From Paraburkholderia aromaticivorans (lineage in GTDB: Bacteria; Pseudomonadota; Gammaproteobacteria; Burkholderiales; Burkholderiaceae): 64,000 nucleotides of DNA. The position numbers and the translations under genes were made by a program. Each line of letters opens with the position of its first letter. Position 1 is the first letter of the stretch. Under the pieces are notes generated by a model. It saw only the letters and a list, made by a program, of their open reading frames with translations, did no database searches and was not told where the DNA came from. The DNA lies in contig NZ_CP022990.1 in NCBI RefSeq assembly GCF_002278075.1, forward strand, positions 806,001-870,000, written 5' to 3'. Shown one piece after another: positions 7,414 to 16,698 of this stretch.

Positions 7414-8895
7414 TCAAACCTGGCGGCGCAACTCCGCCGGAGGCACCTTCATCAGATGCCGGTATTTCGCCACCGTGCGGCGCGCCACCAGCACGCCCTG
7501 GTCGGCGAGCATCTTGGCGAGCGTCACGTCCGAGAGCGGATCACGGGTGTTTTCCGCGGCAATCATTTCCTTGAGCAGCGCGCGCACCGCTGCCGCCGAA
7601 CAGGTGCCGCCGCTTTCCGTGCCGAGTTCGCGCGGGAAGAAATGCTTGAACTCGAAAATGCCGCGCGGCGTGGCCATATATTTGTTGCCCGTGGCGCGCG
7701 AGATGGTAGATTCGTGCAGACCGAGTTCGTCGGCGACATCTCGCAGCACCATCGGCTTGAGCGCGATTTCGCCGTACTGGAAGAAGGCCTTCTGATGCGC
7801 GACGATGCACTCAGCCACGCGCTGGATCGTATCGAAGCGTTGTTGCGCATTGCGGATCAGCCAGCGCGCTTCCTGCAGTTGCTGCGCGAGCGGCGAGCGG
7901 CTCGCGCCGGCCGACTGCGCAAACAGCTCCGCATACATGCGGTGAATACGCGCGCGCGGCTGCACCGCCGGGTTGATCGCCACGACCCACTTGTTGCGCA
8001 CCTGACGCACGATCACGTCCGGCACCACGTAGTTATCCTCGGTGCGGCCATAGCAGTTGCCCGGCTTCGGATCGAGCTTGCGCACGAGAGCACAGGCAAT
8101 CCGCAGTTCTTCCGCGCTGCAGCCAATCTGCTTTTGCAGTTCGGCCTGCTCGCGGCGCGCGAGCCGTTCCAGATGATGTTCGACGATTTGCCGCGCCACA
8201 TCGCGCCCCGGCGTGTCGGCCGGCAACGCGTTCACCTGCAGCGACAGGCACTCCGAGAGCGTGCGCGCGCCCAGACCCGGGCGATCGAGCGATTGCACGA
8301 GACGCAGCGCCACCAGCAACTCGTCTTCGGTCAACTCGGGTTCGAGATCCACGCTATCGGCGAGGTCGGAGAGCTCCTGGCGCAGATAGCCGTCTTCGTC
8401 GAGCGCCTCGATGATGAAGCGGGCCACGGCGCGGTCACGGTCGTCGAGGCGATAGAGGCGCAGAGAGTCGTGCAACTGCTCACGCAAGGTCGGCTGGGAA
8501 CGCGCCCACTCGGCCGGATCGCTGCTGTCGGAGTCGCCGTTCTGGCGGGTCGAACTGCGGCTGCTGTAGTCGCCGGAAAAGTCCCCCGGCATGTCGTCCT
8601 GGCCCGCGCTTTCCAGCGTGTCGTTGCCGCCCGAGTCGGAAGGTAGGGAATCGGGCTCGGCTGTAGCGAGGGTGTCGGTGGCGGGCAGCGCCCCGGCGTC
8701 TTCGCCCGTCGCGGCGGTGGCGAGCGCGACATCTTCCGTATCCGAGGAGTCGTATTCGAGGAACGGATTGGTGTCGAGCGCCGTGCGCAACTCCTGCTGG
8801 AATTCGAGAGACGACAACTGCAACAGACGCACCGATTGCTGAAGACGCGGCGTGAGTGCGAGAGACTGCCTTGTGCGTAGTTCAATTGAAGGCAT
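7414..8895 (-). CDS. rpoN: RNA polymerase sigma-54 factor, RpoN paralogue
   Basis: 493 residues with the full sigma-54 layout: Gln/Leu-rich region I (SLALTPRLQQSVRLLQLSS, about 11-29) that contacts enhancer-binding activators, a long acidic region II (about 50-130), the core-binding domain, and a C-terminal DNA-binding domain ending in the RpoN box ARRTVAKYR at about 471-479, which reads the -24 element. The usual neighbours of betaproteobacterial rpoN (lptA, lptB, hpf) are absent, so this looks like a second, stand-alone copy. No activator gene lies close to it. Confidence 0.95.
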   Translation of the reverse strand: MPSIELRTRQSLALTPRLQQSVRLLQLSSLEFQQELRTALDTNPFLEYDSSDTEDVALATAATGEDAGALPATDTLATAEPDSLPSDSGGNDTLESAGQDDMPGDFSGDYSSRSSTRQNGDSDSSDPAEWARSQPTLREQLHDSLRLYRLDDRDRAVARFIIEALDEDGYLRQELSDLADSVDLEPELTEDELLVALRLVQSLDRPGLGARTLSECLSLQVNALPADTPGRDVARQIVEHHLERLARREQAELQKQIGCSAEELRIACALVRKLDPKPGNCYGRTEDNYVVPDVIVRQVRNKWVVAINPAVQPRARIHRMYAELFAQSAGASRSPLAQQLQEARWLIRNAQQRFDTIQRVAECIVAHQKAFFQYGEIALKPMVLRDVADELGLHESTISRATGNKYMATPRGIFEFKHFFPRELGTESGGTCSAAAVRALLKEMIAAENTRDPLSDVTLAKMLADQGVLVARRTVAKYRHLMKVPPAELRRQV

Positions 8896-9395
8896 TGTAG
8901 TGAGGTCCCGTTAATAGCCGAAAATGGTGAGTAGCCTCCTTGGAGCAACTGTCGTACCAGCTCGCGCAACACGCTGTTTTTTCAATGCTTTGCATTTTCA
9001 GGCCCGGCCCTTGCGCAGGCCGCGCGCCACCATTTTTACAAGCACCCGGCAATTTCCGGTCCTCGCCTGCGCCGGCCGTCGAACTCGGCCCCGATGCCTC
9101 GCCACGCCCTATTCCTCAGCCTAAAGCCGCGAGCCGTAACGGCTTTCCTGCCACGTGAGCGCTCGGCGGGAGCGCCGGGCACACCGCTTGCGTCTGGGCA
9201 CTATGTGGACGGACGCCGGTCTTTGCATGCGAAACGCAGCTGCGAAATCGCCTGCACAGACTGTCGCCCGGTGTCGATAACGGGCCCTGACGGAACCGTA
9301 GCGGCAACGACCCCACGCGTGTCATCAGCGGTTCCGGCCGCGATCGACCGCAGGCAACAAGACCGCAATTTTCATCAACACCCGAAGGAGAAACC
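8896..9395. other. 500-bp gap between rpoN and the BON gene
   Basis: Divergent intergenic stretch carrying the start signals of both neighbours. I see no convincing gene, hairpin or consensus promoter. GGAAC at 9292-9296 recalls an ECF -35 box but no -10 partner stands at the right distance. Confidence 0.5.
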
Positions 9396-9734
9396 ATGAA
9401 GACGATCCAATTCCTGAAGACCGCAGGTAGCATTGCTTGTATCGCATTCGCACTGAACGCTACGGCGCAAACCAGCGCCTCGGCCCCGTCGGCTTCGTCC
9501 GAAACCATCGGCGAGCACGTCGACGACGGCACCATCACCACCAAGGCCAAGGCTGACCTGCTGGCCGCCAAGAACGTCAAGTCGACCCACATTCATGTGA
9601 AGACGCGCAAGGGCGTGGTGTGGCTCACGGGCTCGGTACCTTCGTCAGACGACAAGGCTGCGGCCGAAGAAGTCGTGAAGGCCGTGAAGGGCGTGTCGAG
9701 CGTGAAGAACCATCTCAAGGTCGCCGCTCAGTAA
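9396..9734 (+). CDS. Periplasmic BON-domain protein (OsmY-like)
   Basis: 112 residues with a signal peptide (MKTIQFLKTAGSIACIAFAL, cleaved near TAQT) and one BON domain (about 40-110) containing GVVWLTGSVPSSDDKAAAE and VKNHLKV. BON domains bind phospholipid and stabilise the envelope under osmotic or other stress; OsmY is the model. A clear AAGGAG stands 7 bp before the ATG. It is monocistronic, closed by the terminator at 9811-9840, and opens an island of stress-type genes. Confidence 0.88.
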   Translation: MKTIQFLKTAGSIACIAFALNATAQTSASAPSASSETIGEHVDDGTITTKAKADLLAAKNVKSTHIHVKTRKGVVWLTGSVPSSDDKAAAEEVVKAVKGVSSVKNHLKVAAQ

Positions 9735-9810
9735 GCGCGCGCGGTCTGAACGGGAGCGTCGGCTTCGGCCGGCGCTTCTCGTCGCCTGCTTCTCGTCGCT
9801 TGAGTCCATA

Positions 9811-9840
9811 AAAAAGCCGTCCCAAATGGGACGGCTTTTT
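9811..9840. terminator. Bidirectional intrinsic terminator
   Basis: Perfect 13-bp stem (9811-9823 with 9828-9840) around an AAAT loop, flanked by an A-run on the left and a T-run on the right. It ends the BON gene transcript and can also stop the convergent DUF2383 transcript. Confidence 0.92.
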
Positions 9841-9962
9841 CGTGGCCGGTCGATTGCCGATTCAAGCCGAACCTCCGCCGCGGCCGGACAACACTCTAAT
9901 AACACTCAAACATCGTCCGGCAAAAACCGGCGCTCTTTGGAGCGCCGGCCGCTCACCCAAAC

Positions 9963-10415
9963 CTAGCGACGCGTCGCCGCATACTGATCGCGCAGATCAC
10001 GCACGCGGTCATGGTTTTGCAGCACGCCTTGATACTGCCGCTCCACCAGTGCCCGCACGTCCGCCGGCAACTCCTTTTCGAGCGCGTCGTGATAGCGCTT
10101 CTTGGCGACGTCCTCGCCCTTCTCGCACTCGGCCAGAATGTCATGGTCGCTGCGGTCGGTCACCGCCGACTTCACGTCGACCCAGCCGCGGTGCAGTGCG
10201 CCGCTCATGCTGCCGCCCGTTTCAGGTTTGCCGCCGAGCGCCTGAACCGCGTCCTGCAATTCACGCGCGCCGCGCGTGCAGTCTTCGGCACGCGACAGGA
10301 ACAGCGTTTTCAGTTGCGCGTCGTGCGCATCTTCTGCTGCCTTGCGAAAGCCCTTCTCGCCGTCCTTCGACGTTTCGACCAGATCGTTCAGCACGGAAAC
10401 AACGTTCGTAGCCAT
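9963..10415 (-). CDS. DUF2383 / PA2169-family four-helix-bundle protein
   Basis: 150 residues, predicted all-helical, soluble and charged. It starts MATNVVSVLNDLVETSKDGE and contains QYQGVLQNHDRVRDLRDQ, the hallmark of the PA2169/DUF2383 ferritin-like family. Function is unproven; homologues are stress-induced. The ribosome binding site GGAGG lies 8 bp before the ATG. It is convergent with the BON gene and separated from it by a terminator. Confidence 0.87.
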   Translation of the reverse strand: MATNVVSVLNDLVETSKDGEKGFRKAAEDAHDAQLKTLFLSRAEDCTRGARELQDAVQALGGKPETGGSMSGALHRGWVDVKSAVTDRSDHDILAECEKGEDVAKKRYHDALEKELPADVRALVERQYQGVLQNHDRVRDLRDQYAATRR

Positions 10416-10784
10416 TCAATACCTCCAAGGGTTTCGTTAGTCATGGAATCCGTCGCCGGACGCGTCACGTGTGTTTGACCACGCTCGCATTCAACTGCGG
10501 GGTTCCTCTCACTATTCGCATGATGCGTGCCCGGCGCGGATGGCCAAAGACACGCCGTGCGCCGCGGCGAGGTGCGCTCCCAGACTTTCCAACGCACGTA
10601 GATTTTGCCCACGACTTCAGCACGCAACAGCCCGCCAGGCCCCGCGCAGCTCGCTTTCGCCGAATGGCACGGGGGTTGCTTCGCACTGTCGCCCCGGGCA
10701 CGCCGCGCAGCGCAACGACACACTGCAAGACATGCCAATGAATTGAAAACAATGGGCAGGCAACAACGACAGGGAGCATCCACC
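10416..10784. other. Divergent 369-bp gap
   Basis: Holds the start regions of the DUF2383 gene and of the small protein at 10785. No hairpin or consensus promoter stands out, and the short open frames lack ribosome binding sites. Confidence 0.4.
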
Positions 10785-11027
10785 ATGAAGATCAGGAGCA
10801 CGGAATTTCTAGTCGCGGTCGCGATCATCACCTCGGCGACGGTGATGCAGATCCGCGAGCACATGCAGCCACGCGAAGCGACGTCCGCAAACGAACAAGC
10901 TGGGCCGCCTTCGTGTGGCGCGACACACGAAGGACTCGCGCCGGCCGCCTGCGAGCCGACTCACGACGAACCTCAGCCGGAGCGCGCAACGCATCGTCAA
11001 CGCAGCGCGCCGCAATTCTGGGTTTGA
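10785..11027 (+). CDS. Small hypothetical protein with an N-terminal hydrophobic segment
   Basis: 80 residues. The first 25 (MKIRSTEFLVAVAIITSATV) form a possible signal anchor; the remainder is polar, rich in Pro, Glu, His and Ala, with two cysteines (near 44 and 55), and ends in HRQRSAPQFWV. GGGAG lies 9 bp before the ATG. I recognise no family. The upstream start of a longer open frame would add non-coding-looking sequence, so it was not used. It sits among stress-type genes. Confidence 0.5.
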   Translation: MKIRSTEFLVAVAIITSATVMQIREHMQPREATSANEQAGPPSCGATHEGLAPAACEPTHDEPQPERATHRQRSAPQFWV

Positions 11028-11105
11028 GCACACGCGCGGACGACTCCATTCGTCTGCGCGACTTCGATGACCTGAAAATTGCGGTGAAAACCGCGCACAC
11101 GTGAA

Positions 11106-11131
11106 AACGGCCCGACGTATGTCGGGCCGTT
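11106..11131 (-). terminator. Hairpin terminator between convergent genes
   Basis: Perfect 11-bp stem (11106-11116 with 11121-11131) and a GTAT loop. On the minus strand it is followed by TTTT, so it best serves the glycine-zipper gene at 11231-11812; it may also stop the plus-strand small gene. Confidence 0.8.
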
Positions 11132-11230
11132 CTGCCAATTCTGCTTCACACAATCCTGCTTCACACCGCTGCGCCGGCCTTCACATTCAGGAGTTGCTTG
11201 ATAAACACCGTCGTCTCGCGGTGTCGGCAC

Positions 11231-11812
11231 TCACGCGCGATGCTCGGTGAACTCGTTGAGCGGCACCGGCTTCTTCAGAGGATCGAAGTCCGCCCAGCGC
11301 CCCTGCTGCCAGCGACCGCTCGCGCGCTCGATTGCGACGCCGCCTGTTTCGCGCAACACCCGTGCGGCGTCGAACTGATTGGCCGGCGAGACGTGCACGG
11401 CGACCAGCACGCCGGAATCGCGCAATTCCTCATGAGAAGGCGATCGATGCCCCGCCTTGCCGCCATCGCGCGTGCGTGCCATCGCCCCGACCAGCGAGCC
11501 GACATACGCACCGACGCCCGCTGCGATCAGCGAGACGATGACGGGCGCCGAAAAGGCGGCGAAGATCGCGACACCCACCACGGCGCCGGCCACCGCGCCG
11601 ATGGTCACGCCCATGCCGGCGCCTTTGGGCGCATTCTCCGCGCCGGCATCCGTACTGGTATCGCCGCCGATCGGAAAACGCGCATGCTGCCCGCGCGGAT
11701 TGACGAAAAACAGCGTGACGTCTTCTTCCACGAACCCCGCATTGAAGAGCTTTTGCGCCGCCTCTTCAGCGGCGGGAAAAGTCGTAAAGCGTGCTGCGAC
11801 GATGAGTGACAT
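11231..11812 (-). CDS. Glycine-zipper membrane protein
   Basis: 193 residues: an N-terminal soluble part (MSLIVAARFTTFPAAEEAAQ, VEEDVTLFFVNPRGQHARFP), a central Gly/Ala-rich hydrophobic hairpin (about 70-120, GVTIGAVAGAVVGVAIFAA and LIAAGVGAYVGSLVGAM), and a C-terminal soluble part with VLVAVHVSPANQFDAARVL, which resembles the start of a ferredoxin-like fold. It is probably an inner-membrane stress protein. AAGGAGG precedes the ATG at 11812; a longer frame upstream only runs antisense-like over the DUF1488 gene. Downstream terminator at 11106-11131. Confidence 0.72.
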   Translation of the reverse strand: MSLIVAARFTTFPAAEEAAQKLFNAGFVEEDVTLFFVNPRGQHARFPIGGDTSTDAGAENAPKGAGMGVTIGAVAGAVVGVAIFAAFSAPVIVSLIAAGVGAYVGSLVGAMARTRDGGKAGHRSPSHEELRDSGVLVAVHVSPANQFDAARVLRETGGVAIERASGRWQQGRWADFDPLKKPVPLNEFTEHRA

Positions 11813-11906
11813 GAGGCCTCCTTGCATCGTTGAATAGAGAGCGCGCCAAATGCCGCCGCACGTCGCCGCGCCATTCGGCGCGCTCGCGCAACGGCACGCG
11901 CCGGCA

Positions 11907-12209
11907 CTACGCCGCGGTGCCGCGATCCGATTCCATGCCTTCCACCCTGAACAGTCCGCTATGCAACACCACGCCTTCTCCGTTGTTCTGGTCGAGCGCT
12001 TCCGCGCAGACCGAACGGATGCGGTGGCGGCCCTTGTGGAAGGCCGACATGAGCGTTGCCTCAAGCGCGGAATCGGCGCCGAAATGATCCTCCAGCGCCT
12101 CCGCGGTAATCGCGCACACAACCGCTTCGCCGTCCACGCGCGCCATGAAGCGCACGGTCAGATTCGCTCCGTCGAAGTCCGGCTTGTCGTCGGAAAAAGT
12201 GATCTGCAT
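11907..12209 (-). CDS. DUF1488 protein
   Basis: 100-residue DUF1488 protein with the family features ITAEALEDHFG (about 46-56) and a Cys-containing C-terminal half. Its role is unknown. The ATG at 12209 has a good GAGGA 8 bp upstream. An alternative ATG at 12251 overlaps the stop of the DUF4142 gene as ATGA and has GAAGAG before it; that would add 14 residues and couple translation. Either way it is the second gene after DUF4142. Confidence 0.78.
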   Translation of the reverse strand: MQITFSDDKPDFDGANLTVRFMARVDGEAVVCAITAEALEDHFGADSALEATLMSAFHKGRHRIRSVCAEALDQNNGEGVVLHSGLFRVEGMESDRGTAA

Positions 12210-12247
12210 AAGGGAATCCTCATAGGCCGGCCGCGGCACGATCGCGT

Positions 12248-12811
12248 TCATGACGAACTCTTCATTGAGCCGGCGAGTTGCTGCGCCATCGCCAGATGAT
12301 GTTTGATGGTCGGCAACGCGTGCGTCGCCGCCGCCTTGATCCGTGCGTCGGTGCCGCTCGTGCTCTCCTGCTGGAACAGGTCGACCGCACGCTGATGCGC
12401 TTCGACACCGACCTGCTCGACATAGGCCTGATCGAATTCCTTGCCCTTGAGCGTCTGCAGTTTGCCGACCAGCGCGGAATCGGCCGACGGCGTCGCGGTA
12501 AAGCCCTTCTTCGAAACGAGCGCCGCCATGCCGTGCGAGAGTTTCGTGTGATCGGCGATCATCTGCTGCGCGAATTTCTTCACGCGCGGATCGCTGGAGT
12601 TTTTCAGCGCGATCTTGCTCGCCGCGATTTCGGTGGCGTCAGACGTCGAGGCGTCCTGCACGAACTGCTGGTCAGCGGGCGAGAGCTTCGTGCCGCTGAC
12701 CGGCGCATCGCTCGCGGGCGCGTCGCTGGCTTGCGCATACACCGCGCCGATGGACGCCACGCTCAACCCGAGCGCGACAGTCATCGCTTGTAGGGGATAC
12801 CGGAATTTCAT
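12248..12811 (-). CDS. DUF4142 periplasmic protein
   Basis: 187 residues with a signal peptide (MKFRYPLQAMTVALGLSVAS, cleavage near VYA-QA) and a helical ferritin-like DUF4142 domain (about 50-185) including KFAQQMIADHTKLSHGMAAL and a C-terminal HHLAMAQQL. DUF4142 proteins are exported helical bundles of unknown function. GGGAG precedes the ATG. An inverted repeat of 7 bp (12862-12868 with 12882-12888) stands about 55 bp upstream. Confidence 0.87.
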   Translation of the reverse strand: MKFRYPLQAMTVALGLSVASIGAVYAQASDAPASDAPVSGTKLSPADQQFVQDASTSDATEIAASKIALKNSSDPRVKKFAQQMIADHTKLSHGMAALVSKKGFTATPSADSALVGKLQTLKGKEFDQAYVEQVGVEAHQRAVDLFQQESTSGTDARIKAAATHALPTIKHHLAMAQQLAGSMKSSS

Positions 12812-12905
12812 GCATTTTCTCCCTTTTCAATAGCTACGGCGAAACGGACCCGGCGAGACGCGGTGCGACCTACGTTCAATCTCGCACCTCGCCCGTCACC
12901 GCCGT

Positions 12906-13457
12906 TCATGCCGCCTGGCGCTTGGATAACTGCGCAATCAATGTCTTGTTGAACGCCGGCAGGTCGTCGGGCTTGCGGCTGCTAATCAGATTGCCGTCCT
13001 CGACCACTTCCTTGTCGACCCACGTGCCGCCCGCATTGCGAATGTCGTCCTGCAAACTCGGCCAGCTGGTGAGCGTCCGGCCCTTGATGATGCCCGCTGA
13101 CACCGGCAACCATCCGCCATGGCAAATCACGGCGATCGGCTTCTTCGCGCCGTCGGCGGCCTTGACGAAGGCTTGCGCCTGCGGCAGCAAACGGATGGCG
13201 TCGCCGTTCACCACGCCGCCCGGCAGCACTACGGCGTCGTAGTCGTCGGCGCTTGCCTTGTCGAACGTCAGATCGACCTCGACAGCGTCGCCCTTGTCCA
13301 CATGTTTGAAGCCCTGAATCTTGCCGGGCCTGGCTGAAATCACGTGCACCGTCGCGCCTGCTTCAGACAGCGCGCGTTTCGGGTCGTCCAGTTCTGCCTG
13401 CTCGAAGCCATCCACTGCCAGTACCGCCACCTTGTAACCATTCAACATGCCAGCCAT
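12906..13457 (-). CDS. DJ-1/PfpI-family protein
   Basis: 183 residues of the class I glutamine amidotransferase-like DJ-1/PfpI fold. The nucleophile elbow AVICHGGW places the reactive cysteine at about 112, and a conserved Glu lies near 22 in QAELDDP. Homologues are annotated as intracellular protease I, deglycase or stress chaperones; which activity applies cannot be read from sequence. GAGGAG lies 9 bp before the ATG at 13457. It belongs to the stress-type island. Confidence 0.9.
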   Translation of the reverse strand: MAGMLNGYKVAVLAVDGFEQAELDDPKRALSEAGATVHVISARPGKIQGFKHVDKGDAVEVDLTFDKASADDYDAVVLPGGVVNGDAIRLLPQAQAFVKAADGAKKPIAVICHGGWLPVSAGIIKGRTLTSWPSLQDDIRNAGGTWVDKEVVEDGNLISSRKPDDLPAFNKTLIAQLSKRQAA

Positions 13458-13641
13458 GCGTACTCTCCTCATGTAAGTGCCGGGGCCGGGTGTCATGCGG
13501 CATGGCCCCGCAATCAGTCCGCTATTGATCTCTTCAGGCAGCAAAAGGCGTGCCCATGCGCCGCGCGCGCCGCAAGCGCCCTCGCCGTGCTGCTTTGACT
13601 ATTCAAAAGCCGCCCGGCCATCACGCGCCCACCGGATCCGG

Positions 13642-13983
13642 TTAGAGACCTTGGGGGTCGTCATCGAGACTGTCGTCGTCGTTGGCGAGCGGATCGATAA
13701 TCCGGTCGGGCTCGATATCGCCGTCCGGCACGAGCGTCGAATCGCCGTCGGCGGCGGCGCGCTCGCCCGTGCCGGCACGATCCGTGTCGCTGCCGAGTTC
13801 CGTGTCGCCGGTTTCGAGCGCGTGGTTGTCCAGCTCCGAGTCCACGTCGAACTCATGACGCTTCGCCCCGGCGACATCGCTGCCGCTATCGGACGAATCG
13901 CTCGGGCCGAGCGCGCCCGTCGTGCCCGCCGTTTGTTGGACGACCTGTTGCGGCTCTTCGTCGGGATTGAGGGTGCTGCTCAT
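13642..13983 (-). CDS. Acidic low-complexity hypothetical protein
   Basis: 113 residues, strongly acidic (many Asp, Glu, Ser, Gly), with no hydrophobic segment and probably disordered. It starts MSSTLNPDEEPQQVVQQTAG and ends DDDSLDDDPQGL. AAGGAG precedes the ATG at 13983. It is transcribed away from topoisomerase IB. I recognise no domain; it may be a flexible stress protein, but that is a guess. Confidence 0.65.
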   Translation of the reverse strand: MSSTLNPDEEPQQVVQQTAGTTGALGPSDSSDSGSDVAGAKRHEFDVDSELDNHALETGDTELGSDTDRAGTGERAAADGDSTLVPDGDIEPDRIIDPLANDDDSLDDDPQGL

Positions 13984-14164
13984 AGCGCTCTCCTTCGTTG
14001 ATTTGTGGATTACCCGTACCGAGTGTTCGCAAGGACCGTTCCGCTGCTTCAAGAAACGGTTGTGGCGCAGCACGCGAGTGCGCGGGCGCGCCGGGCACCG
14101 CCGTTGCTTGACGGCAGCCATCGGCGCAAATCGCGCTCACCGCTTGAAACTTCTACCTGCGACG

Positions 14165-15427
14165 ATGGCTGACACGACCACCCCGATTCGACGCCGCCCT
14201 GCACGCACGGACGACGACCGTGAGAAACCCGCCGCTGCCGCCGTCATGCCGCCCGGCTTGCGCCATGCCGACGATACGAAGCCGGGCATCACGCGCAAGC
14301 GCGGCAACGGCGGATTCGTGTATTTCGACGTTTCGGGCAAACGCATCGACGACGAAGACGAAATCAAACGCCTCAACGCGCTCGCCATTCCGCCGGCTTA
14401 TGAGAACGTGTGGATCTGCCCGGATGCGCGCGGTCACATTCAGGCAACCGGGCGCGATGCGCGCGGCCGCAAGCAATACCGCTATCACGCGCGCTGGCGC
14501 GAGACGCGCGACGCCGACAAATACGAACGCATGGCCGAGTTCGGCCGCGCATTGCCGAAGATTCGCGCGCGTGTTGCACGCGACCTGAAATTGCCGGGCA
14601 TGCCATGCGACAAAGTCATCGCCGCGATCGTGCAACTGCTCGACACGACGCTGATCCGGATCGGCAGCGTCGAATATGCACGCGACAATCAGTCGTACGG
14701 ATTGACCACACTGCGCAAGAAACACGTGAAGATCGAAGCCGGCCAGTTGCGCTTCCGGTTTCGCGGCAAGAGCGGCATCGAACACGACGTGACGGTGAAC
14801 AATCCGAGCATCAAGCGCATCGTGCGGCGTTGCGCCGAATTGCCGGGCCACGACCTGTTTCAATATCTCGACGAAGACGGCACGCGCCGCACCGTCGGCT
14901 CCGCCGACATCAACGATTACCTGCGCCGTGCGAGCGGCGCGGATTTCACCGCCAAGGACTACCGCACGTGGGCCGGCAGCGTCTATGCGCTGGCCGCGCT
15001 GCGACGGCTGATTTGCACCAGCGCGGCGGAAGCGCGCCGGCACGTGGTGGCGACCGTCAAGGACGTGGCCGCGCTATTGCGCAATACGCCGGCCGTGTGC
15101 AAGCGCTGCTACATTCACCCAGCGGTGATCAGTGCATTCGAAGCAGACGAATTGCAGCGCCTTGCGCCCGGTCAATCGCGTCGCGGGCTGAAAGTGGACG
15201 AGATGGCTTTTGCCGCATTGCTTGCGCAGGCCGAGAAACGCGCGGCGAAACTCGCACGCGAGGCGGGCGCGAAGGGCCGCAAGGCGCGTGAGTCGGCGGT
15301 GGCGGAAAGCATCGACACGTCGCTCACGAGTTTGCTCAAGAAATCGCGAACGGCGCGTAAAGCAGCGGCGGCGAAGACCGATGCGAAGGCCGGCGCAAAG
15401 ACCGCGCGCGCGGCGGCGCAAGCCTAG
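14165..15427 (+). CDS. DNA topoisomerase IB, poxvirus type
   Basis: 420-residue type IB topoisomerase, which relaxes supercoils by transient 3'-phosphotyrosyl nicking without ATP. The catalytic set is visible: R165 in LIRIGSVEYARDNQSYGLTT, the KKHV lysine region, R267 in KDYRTWAGSVYAL, and the nucleophile Y316 in KRCYIHPAVI. An N-terminal beta domain (about 45-110) is followed by the catalytic domain, and a Lys/Ala-rich tail (about 365-420) probably binds DNA. An open frame continues 81 codons upstream over the divergent gene; MADTTTPIRRR at 14165 is the sensible start. It sits among stress genes, so a protective role is plausible. Confidence 0.93.
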   Translation: MADTTTPIRRRPARTDDDREKPAAAAVMPPGLRHADDTKPGITRKRGNGGFVYFDVSGKRIDDEDEIKRLNALAIPPAYENVWICPDARGHIQATGRDARGRKQYRYHARWRETRDADKYERMAEFGRALPKIRARVARDLKLPGMPCDKVIAAIVQLLDTTLIRIGSVEYARDNQSYGLTTLRKKHVKIEAGQLRFRFRGKSGIEHDVTVNNPSIKRIVRRCAELPGHDLFQYLDEDGTRRTVGSADINDYLRRASGADFTAKDYRTWAGSVYALAALRRLICTSAAEARRHVVATVKDVAALLRNTPAVCKRCYIHPAVISAFEADELQRLAPGQSRRGLKVDEMAFAALLAQAEKRAAKLAREAGAKGRKARESAVAESIDTSLTSLLKKSRTARKAAAAKTDAKAGAKTARAAAQA

Positions 15428-15620
15428 GGGCGGGCGCAAAAATTTCAAACCCGTCAGCACGCTTTACGCATGGAGGGCAAAGCCTGCACGTGTTTTTCGC
15501 GAACGCGGACGCACGTCCGAACACTGCCACCCGCCGCCGCGCGACGAACGCGCCTCCCGAAACTCGAAGGAACGCCCGTTGCTCAAGCTTGCACATACCC
15601 ACCTGTAGAGGAGTCACATC

Positions 15621-16148
15621 ATGCTCAACCAGACACAGAGTCAAGCCGGTATGCGCCAGAGCGAGGGTGCCCGGATCGTCGGCAAAGGCAGTGCGACCGC
15701 CGACGGACCCGGCCCGGACGTGATGGCCGCCGCCACGCTCGACGGCAACAAGGTGCTTAGCAGCGACGGCGAGGACATCGGCAAGATCAAGGACATCATG
15801 CTCGACGTCAACTCCGGACGCGTCGCGTATGCGGTGCTCTCGAGCGGCGGCTTTCTTGGCATCGGCGACAAGCTGCTCGCGATTCCATGGCACGCATTGA
15901 CGCTGGATACCGAACAGAAGTGCTTCGTGCTGAACATGACCGCCGAGCGCGTGAAGAACGCTCCGGGCTTCGACAAAGACCATTGGCCGGCCATGGCCGA
16001 TCAGACCTGGGCCACGTCCGTACATCAGTATTACGGCAGTGAACCCTACTGGGGCCGCGACCGGTACGATCGACGCGACGACTACGGCGTAGGCGACGTT
16101 CCGCCGGCCTCGTCAGATGCGCCCGAAGCAGGCGGGATGAAGCTGTAG
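15621..16148 (+). CDS. PRC-barrel domain protein
   Basis: 175 residues with a PRC-barrel (about 40-110): VLSSDGEDIGKIKDIMLDV, YAVLSSGGFLGIGDKLLAIP and WHALTLDTEQKCFVLNM. The C-terminal third is acidic with aromatic residues (HQYYGSEPYWGRDRYDRRDD). PRC barrels bind RNA or protein partners; in this group such proteins are common in stress loci and have no set function. GAGGAG precedes the ATG. It is followed by DUF3175 on the same strand. Confidence 0.88.
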   Translation: MLNQTQSQAGMRQSEGARIVGKGSATADGPGPDVMAAATLDGNKVLSSDGEDIGKIKDIMLDVNSGRVAYAVLSSGGFLGIGDKLLAIPWHALTLDTEQKCFVLNMTAERVKNAPGFDKDHWPAMADQTWATSVHQYYGSEPYWGRDRYDRRDDYGVGDVPPASSDAPEAGGMKL

Positions 16149-16311
16149 TCCACCCTCGTGGAGGGCGCGTGCGGCGTTTCGCTCGCCGCGTCCGAGCCGA
16201 TGCGCCGGCGTGCCGCCCCCACGACAGCCGGCGCATTTTCACTTTGCGCGCGACGTTGCCGGACCTCAAAGCGTCGTTAAAGCGCGCCCACTCCAATCAG
16301 GAGCCGACACG

Positions 16312-16698
16312 ATGGCCACTAAACGATCCCCCAGCAAATCGAAACGGCCTGTCGCGCGCGGCAAGTCGGGACGGCCGCCACGCCAGCGGCACGCACAGGC
16401 ACACGCCGCGCATCGGGCCGCGCACTCGAAGAAATGGTCGCACCACGTGATGGAGACCAGTGACGCGATGGATATCCAGCATGACATTTTCAAAACCGGC
16501 AGCGCCGAGTCGATCGCGCAATCGCTCAAGCAGTCGTCCACGAACAGCCGCCGCCGCAAAGGCACGCCGTTCCAGTCGGCCATGTCGATGCTGAACTTCT
16601 ATATCAACCGCGCGGGAAGGAATCTGCCGAAAGCGCGCCGTGATACCTTGCAACAAGCCAAGCGCAAGCTGCGCGAAGCATTCGGACGCGCGCCTTGA
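16312..16698 (+). CDS. DUF3175 protein
   Basis: 128 residues with a basic Lys/Arg/His-rich N-terminus (MATKRSPSKSKRPVARGKSG) and the DUF3175 core KKWSHHVMETSDAMDIQHDI and FQSAMSMLNFYINRAGRNLP. Likely a small nucleic-acid-associated protein by charge, but function is unknown. AGGAG stands 9 bp before the ATG at 16312, which excludes the longer frame. Confidence 0.85.
   Translation: MATKRSPSKSKRPVARGKSGRPPRQRHAQAHAAHRAAHSKKWSHHVMETSDAMDIQHDIFKTGSAESIAQSLKQSSTNSRRRKGTPFQSAMSMLNFYINRAGRNLPKARRDTLQQAKRKLREAFGRAP

Noticed and set aside
9292..9323. ECF sigma promoter before the BON gene
   Set aside because: GGAAC is present but the nearest -10-like GTC is 24 bp away, too far; similar GGAAC boxes near 10500 and 14040 also lack proper spacing.
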